Source of the DNA: Paenibacillus_AB sp036577625
GTDB taxonomy: Bacteria > Bacillota > Bacilli > Paenibacillales > NBRC-103111
Reading direction: 5' to 3'
Length of the DNA: 64,000 nt
Assembly: GCF_036577625.1 (NCBI RefSeq)
Contig: NZ_JARBDC010000032.1
Location: forward strand, 106,935 to 170,934
The number at the start of each line of letters is the position of its first letter. Within the stretch, counting starts at the first letter, position 1. This document shows positions 60,178-64,000 of this stretch, one piece after another. Under the pieces are notes generated by a model that ran no database searches, was not told the DNA's origin, and saw only the letters and a program-made list of their open reading frames with translations. A program made the translations under genes and the position numbers.

Positions 60178-62251
60178 CGATGCGCTGCGCCTCGAACTGG
60201 CTGCGCAGCGGCGCGGCCGGCTCCTCCGCCGTCCCGCGAACGTACTGTCCGTTCGGCGTCAAGATGCGCGCTTTCACATTGTCCGTCAGGCTGAGGCGCA
60301 AAATGCGGATGACCGTTTCCTTCAGCCGCGGGTCGAGCACCGGGCACATCAGCTCGATGCGGCGGGTCAGGTTGCGCGTCATCCAGTCGCTGCTGGACAG
60401 CCATACTTCGGGATCGCCGCCGTTTTCGAAATAAAAGATGCGCGAATGCTCGAGAAACCGGTCGACGACGCTGCGCACCGATATCGTTTCGCTGTAGCCC
60501 GGCACGCCCGGCTTCAGGCAGCAGACGCCCCGGACGATCAGCTCGATCGGCACGCCCGCGCGCGACGCCTCGTACAGCTTGTCGACCATCTCCTGATTCG
60601 ACAGCGAATTCATTTTGGCGATGATGCGCGCCGGCCGGCCCGCCGCGGCGTTTTCCGCTTCGCGGGCGATCAGCCCGAGCAGCTTCGTCTTCATGTCGGC
60701 CGGCGCCACGCCGAACGCCTGCCAATCGTGCGGCGCGGAATAGCCGGTCATTTCGTTGAACAACACCGAGGCGTCCTCGCCGATCACCGGATTGCTCGTA
60801 AACAAGCCGACGTCGGTGTACAGCCGCGCCGTATTGTCGTTATAATTGCCGGTCCCGACGTGCACGTAGCGGCGCAGCCCGTCCTGCTCCTGACGGACGA
60901 CGAGCAATATTTTCGCGTGCGTCTTCAGGCCGACCAAGCCGTACACGACGTGGCACCCCGCCTTTTCCAGCTGCCTCGCCCAGGCGATATTCCGCTCCTC
61001 GTCGAAGCGGGCTTTCAGCTCGACGACGGCCGTCACCTGCTTGCCCGCCTCGGCGGCCCGCGCCAAAGCGCTGACGATCGTCGAATTGCCGCTTACCCGG
61101 TACAGCGTCATTTTGATCGCCATGACGTCCGGATCGCCCGCCGCCTGCTCGATAAAATCGCATACGACGTCGAACGACTCGTACGGATGGTACACGAGCA
61201 CGTCCTGCCGGCGGAGCGCCTCGAACAGATCGTCCGCCTCCTCCAGCTCGTACGGATATGCCGGCTCCAGCCTCGGATAGCGCAAATGGTCGAAATCGGG
61301 CAGCGAAGCCGACAGCTTCATCAAATAGCTGAGGTCGATCGGACCGTCGATTTCGAACACGTTTTCGCCGATTTCGAACTCTTCCTTAAGCATGTCCAGC
61401 GCGTACGGATGAAACCCTTTCTGCACCTCGAGCCTGACCGGAGACCCCCAGCGCCTGCGCTTCAGCTCCTTCTCGATCTCTTCGAGCAAATCTTCGGCGC
61501 CTTCCTCGTCAAGCGTCAAATCCGCGTTGCGCGTCAGCCGGAACGGATCCACGGATATCGGAACGTAGCCGGCGAACATCGTTCGAATATGCGTCTCGAT
61601 CAAATCCTCGAGCAGCACGAATTCCTGCTTGACGCTGTTCGCGCGCGCCGGCACTTTGATCAAACGGGGCAGGTTGGACGGAACCTGCACGATCGCAAAG
61701 TACGGCTCCTCGTCCGGAGCGTCCCCTTCCCGCAACAGCGTGACCGCAAGATACAGGTTCAGGCTGTGCACGAGCGGAAACGGCCGGCTCTGGTCGACGG
61801 CCATCGGCGTAAGCACGGGAAAGACGTAATCGTGGAAATAGTGGTCCATCAGCTTTTTTTGATTCGGGGTCAAATCGGCGTTATCGGTAAAAATAATGCC
61901 TTCCTTGGCGAGCGCCCGCGACAGCTCGCGAAACGTTTTGTACTGCTCCTGAACCATTTTGCCGGTCCGCTTCATGATGCGGCGCAGCAGCCCTTCCGGC
62001 GTATAGCCGGTGAAATCTTTTTTCGCGTAGCCCGCCTTCAGCTGATCCGTAATGCCCGCGACGCGCACGCTCATGAATTCGTCCAAATTCGTCGACACGA
62101 TCGACAAAAACTTGATCCGCTCGAGCAGCGGCGTCGAGCCGTCCTGCGCTTCCTCGAGCACGCGCCGGTTGAACTCGATCCAGCTCAAATCCCGGTTGAT
62201 GTACATCGTCTTCGCTTGCGTCTGCGTCTGCTGCTGCGTCCACTTCGACAC
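60146..62251 (-). CDS. ppk: Polyphosphate kinase 1
   Basis: A 701-aa enzyme reversibly making polyphosphate from ATP. N-terminal YINRDLSWIEFNRRVLEEA, catalytic His in GLKTHAKILLVVRQ, HVGTGNYNDNTARLYTDVG, and the second active-site His region plus WLSSSDWMTRNLTRR. GTG start at 62251 with GGGGGAG five nt upstream. It is preceded by a PhoP-box promoter and is convergent with ppx, whose stop codon lies inside its 3' end. Confidence 0.96.
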   Translation of the reverse strand: MSKWTQQQTQTQAKTMYINRDLSWIEFNRRVLEEAQDGSTPLLERIKFLSIVSTNLDEFMSVRVAGITDQLKAGYAKKDFTGYTPEGLLRRIMKRTGKMVQEQYKTFRELSRALAKEGIIFTDNADLTPNQKKLMDHYFHDYVFPVLTPMAVDQSRPFPLVHSLNLYLAVTLLREGDAPDEEPYFAIVQVPSNLPRLIKVPARANSVKQEFVLLEDLIETHIRTMFAGYVPISVDPFRLTRNADLTLDEEGAEDLLEEIEKELKRRRWGSPVRLEVQKGFHPYALDMLKEEFEIGENVFEIDGPIDLSYLMKLSASLPDFDHLRYPRLEPAYPYELEEADDLFEALRRQDVLVYHPYESFDVVCDFIEQAAGDPDVMAIKMTLYRVSGNSTIVSALARAAEAGKQVTAVVELKARFDEERNIAWARQLEKAGCHVVYGLVGLKTHAKILLVVRQEQDGLRRYVHVGTGNYNDNTARLYTDVGLFTSNPVIGEDASVLFNEMTGYSAPHDWQAFGVAPADMKTKLLGLIAREAENAAAGRPARIIAKMNSLSNQEMVDKLYEASRAGVPIELIVRGVCCLKPGVPGYSETISVRSVVDRFLEHSRIFYFENGGDPEVWLSSSDWMTRNLTRRIELMCPVLDPRLKETVIRILRLSLTDNVKARILTPNGQYVRGTAEEPAAPLRSQFEAQRIVTWKRPNDSA

Positions 62252-62285
62252 TTCGACTCCCCCACCCGCGATATGGTTTTTCTTT

Positions 62286-62339
62286 ATTATCGCCGCCGAT
62301 TGTTAGTCCGATGTTAAGCAATTGTTAAATTTGACGCAA
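62286..62339 (-). promoter_or_regulatory. PhoP box and -10 element of ppk
   Basis: Reverse strand hexamers at 11-bp steps: a weak TTGCGT (62339-62334), TTAACA (62328-62323), TTAACA (62317-62312), CTAACA (62306-62301), then 9 bp and GATAAT (62291-62286). Same layout as the pst, phoP and chemoreceptor boxes; implies polyphosphate synthesis is raised under phosphate starvation. Confidence 0.8.
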
Positions 62340-62345
62340 ATTGCG

Positions 62346-62382
62346 AAAAAAAAGCGATCCCCCGTAAACGGCGCCGGGGGAT
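62346..62382 (-). terminator. Intrinsic terminator of the thioesterase-fxsA operon
   Basis: Reverse strand ATCCCCC and GGGGGAT stem with a GC-rich loop, then CGC and eight T, about 41 bp after the fxsA stop and just upstream of the ppk PhoP box. Confidence 0.8.
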
Positions 62383-62423
62383 GAAAATCGAAACGTATGG
62401 TCGAAGATGCGAACGCGAAGCCG

Positions 62424-62822
62424 TCACCGCCGGAAAAAGAAAAACGGCCTTCCCCGGGACAGCCTTTTTTGAATCCAGGCGACCAGCAGCTTGCGGAACA
62501 GCGGCCGCGTGACCGGCAGGACGAGCAAAATGCCGGCGACATCGGTCAAAAAGCCCGGCGATACGAGAAACACGCCTCCGGCGAAAATGCAAATGCCGTC
62601 CAAAATCGCCAGCGTCGGCGCCATGCCGGCCGCCATGTCGCGCTGCGCGTACGCCCATACTTTGGCCGCCTCTTTCTTGGCCAAATAAGCGCCGACGATT
62701 CCCGTCAGGACGATCAGAATAAACGTCTGCCAGCCGCCGATCCGTTGGCCGACCTCGATGATCGTCCATAGCTCCAATGCCGGGACGACGATAAACAGCA
62801 GCAGCAATACGCGCCCGATCAT
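62424..62822 (-). CDS. fxsA: FxsA-family membrane protein
   Basis: A 132-aa protein of the FxsA family: TM near 4-22, another in TFILIVLTGIVGAYLAKKEA and two in the middle (LAILDGICIFAGGVFLVSPG, FLTDVAGILLVLPVTRPLF). GFLTDVAG is the family signature. ATG at 62822 overlaps the thioesterase stop by 4 nt (ATGA), so translation is coupled. Role unclear; in Escherichia coli it relates to phage T7 exclusion. Confidence 0.93.
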   Translation of the reverse strand: MIGRVLLLLFIVVPALELWTIIEVGQRIGGWQTFILIVLTGIVGAYLAKKEAAKVWAYAQRDMAAGMAPTLAILDGICIFAGGVFLVSPGFLTDVAGILLVLPVTRPLFRKLLVAWIQKRLSRGRPFFFFRR

Positions 62823-63340
62823 CGTTCGTCGCCGAGCAGCCCGAACAGCTCCGGCGCCTCCCGATCGATCCGCACCGGCTTCCAGTCCCGGTTCAGCCAC
62901 ATGTGGCGCGTCATGCCCGAGACGAGCAGCTCCCCTTCCGGCTCCGCCGAGTCGTTCGCGCGTCGGCGTTCGCCATGCGCGTCGGCGTCCGCTTCCGGTG
63001 CGTCCGCATCGACTCTCCCCTCCGCCGCCTTGCGCACCTGCGACTCGAAATGGACCGTCATCGCGCTGTAGGAGGCGATGCGCGTGTAGAGGACGATCTC
63101 ATCGTCGTAACGGGCCGGCTGGCGAAACTTCGACTCCAGCTCGACGACCGGCAAATACAGGCCGAGCTCTTCGATACGCTTATACGGAAATCCGCGCTCG
63201 CGAATGAGCTCCGTACGTCCGATCTCGAACCAATTGACGTAGTTGGCGTGGTAGACGACGCCCATCCGATCCGTTTCCTGATAACGGACGCGAATGCGGT
63301 GCGCATGCCACCGGCCCGGCGGCCGCTCGCTTTGTTTCAA
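62819..63340 (-). CDS. Acyl-CoA thioesterase, YbgC/4-hydroxybenzoyl-CoA type
   Basis: A 173-aa hotdog-fold thioesterase. Active-site region RYQETDRMGVVYHANYVNWF with Asp-Arg-Met-Gly and the later ELIRERGFPYKRIEELGLYL match the YbgC family. About 30 residues of acidic, low-complexity insertion (DADAPEADADAHGERR) interrupt the C-terminal half. TTG start with GGAGG eight nt upstream. First gene of a two-gene unit with fxsA. Confidence 0.92.
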   Translation of the reverse strand: MKQSERPPGRWHAHRIRVRYQETDRMGVVYHANYVNWFEIGRTELIRERGFPYKRIEELGLYLPVVELESKFRQPARYDDEIVLYTRIASYSAMTVHFESQVRKAAEGRVDADAPEADADAHGERRRANDSAEPEGELLVSGMTRHMWLNRDWKPVRIDREAPELFGLLGDER

Positions 63341-63513
63341 CTGTCGTTCCTCCGTTTCCGTAAATGCCCGTTTGGTTTATTCCTATTGTACTGAACCGTC
63401 GTCGTTTCCACAAATTGCGCTCGCCTATAGGCAGGTAAAAAACTCCGCATGCCCGAGGAAGCGGACGCGGAGGGACTATTGCTTCAGGAAGCGGGCCGGG
63501 AACCGGGCGGAGT

Positions 63514-63830
63514 CGGCCGGGACGGCGGCTCATAGTGCTCGAAAGAACACTATCCGCCGGGCGGGGGCGCCTTGTTGGCGCCGATAGTGTTCTTTTGCGC
63601 ATTAACGGCGGCGGCAACAGCCCGATACGGCCGGGACGGCGGCATATAGTGCTCGAAAGAACACTATCCGCCGGGCGGGTGCGCCTTGTTGGCGCCGATA
63701 TTGTTCTTTTGCGCATTAACGGCGGCGGCAACAGCCCGATACGGCCGGGACGGCGGCATATAGTGCTCGAAAGAACACTACCCGCCGGGCGGGTGCGTCC
63801 TGTTGGCGCCGATCGTGTTCTTTTGCGCAT
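63514..63830. repeat. Three-copy 114-bp tandem repeat, each unit a long hairpin
   Basis: CGGCCGGGACGGCGGC begins at 63514, 63628 and 63742, exactly 114 bp apart; the third copy is partial. Each unit contains AAAGAACACTATC and GATAGTGTTCTTT as inverted arms around a GC-rich core with GGCGCC, plus a nested ATAGTG-N10-CACTAT palindrome. Period 114 is 38 codons, so frames stay open on both strands, but no ribosome site supports them. 63341-63513 holds nothing else recognisable. Together these form the 498-bp gap before the last gene. Confidence 0.9.
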
Positions 63831-63838
63831 GAGCCGCC

Positions 63839-64000
63839 TTACCCCCGAACGGGCGGAACGAGCGACTGCAGGAAGCGGGCGACCCCATGCTCGGCGTTCG
63901 TCGCCAGCACGCCGGTCGCCTGCCGCTTGACGAGCGGGTTGGCGTTGCCCATCGCATACTTTTCGTCGGCGATCTCGAACATCGGCAGGTCGTTCAAATT
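63839..64000 (-). CDS. Cof-type HAD-IIB hydrolase (C-terminal fragment)
   Basis: The reverse strand from the window edge encodes the last 53 residues: NLNDLPMFEIADEKYAMGNA, followed by NPLVKRQATGVLATNAEHGV and a TAA at 63841-63839. The D-x-x-M-F-x-x-A...A-M-x-N-A pattern and Thr-Asn-x-x-x-G-V are the hallmarks of the C-terminus of Cof/YbiV-type sugar or flavin phosphatases. The N-terminal catalytic Asp lies outside the window. Confidence 0.85.
   Translation of the reverse strand, partial: NLNDLPMFEIADEKYAMGNANPLVKRQATGVLATNAEHGVARFLQSLVPPVRG

Noticed and set aside
63180..63830. A 216-codon reverse frame (and forward counterpart at 63535-63930) with 38-residue repeats
   Set aside because: The 114-bp repeat is a whole number of codons, so frames stay open; no ribosome site, and the protein is only the repeat.
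63514..63830. Possible CRISPR array
   Set aside because: Units are directly adjacent, 114 bp long and nearly identical throughout, with no unique spacers and no cas genes near.

Overview
The window looks like chromosomal DNA of a GC-rich Firmicute, most likely Paenibacillaceae (Cohnella/Paenibacillus type). Supporting this are strong AGGAGG-type ribosome binding sites, many GTG and TTG starts, YesM/YesN-type sensors beside CUT1 sugar transporters, large FAD-dependent oxidoreductases, a DUF4091/FIMAH glycosidase, and a polA-mutM / citZ-icd-mdh / pnpS-phoP backbone. No rRNA, tRNA, CRISPR array, prophage or insertion sequence was recognised. Genus assignment is inference.

Layout. 1-6.0 kb (- strand): a type IV pilus / type II secretion-like pair (PilC fragment, GspE/PilB ATPase), then mutM and polA. 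6.0-12.4 kb: a HAD phosphatase (+) facing the pstC-pstA-pstB-phoU operon, which carries an EAL-CBS-GGDEF gene at its end. 12.5-20.9 kb: a carbohydrate uptake island (YesM/YesN sensor pair, two binding proteins, two permeases) that separates pstCAB from pstS. 21.1-24.0 kb: pstS and a divergent chemoreceptor. 24-46 kb: an accessory, mostly catabolic region with a solitary sugar-binding protein, AraC, LacI and WYL regulators, FAD oxidoreductases, an SDR, a second two-component pair, a decayed LplA-type binding protein, a ribbon-helix-helix/methyltransferase fusion, a ferritin-like protein and a 1047-aa secreted glycosidase, with several repeat tracts between genes. 46-64 kb: a conserved core with phoP-pnpS, a BASS transporter, fumarase, a polysaccharide deacetylase, a YfbR-type nucleotidase, mdh-icd-citZ, convergent ppx and ppk, fxsA, a thioesterase, a 114-bp tandem hairpin array and a HAD-IIB fragment.

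The most informative signal is regulatory. Five promoters (pstC, pstS, the chemoreceptor, phoP, ppk) carry hexamers resembling TTAACA/TTTACA at exact 11-bp steps, followed by 9 bp and a -10-like hexamer. This is the direct-repeat layout of PhoP boxes in Bacillus. It ties together phosphate uptake, its own regulator, polyphosphate synthesis, a chemoreceptor and (through the pst operon) a cyclic-di-GMP protein, although the genes are spread over 50 kb. A second layer is catabolite control: two perfect matches and one near match to the CcpA cre consensus lie upstream of the solitary binding protein/AraC pair, the glycosidase and the YesM sensor.

Coordinates use the start codon best supported by a ribosome binding site, so several genes begin inside a longer open frame.
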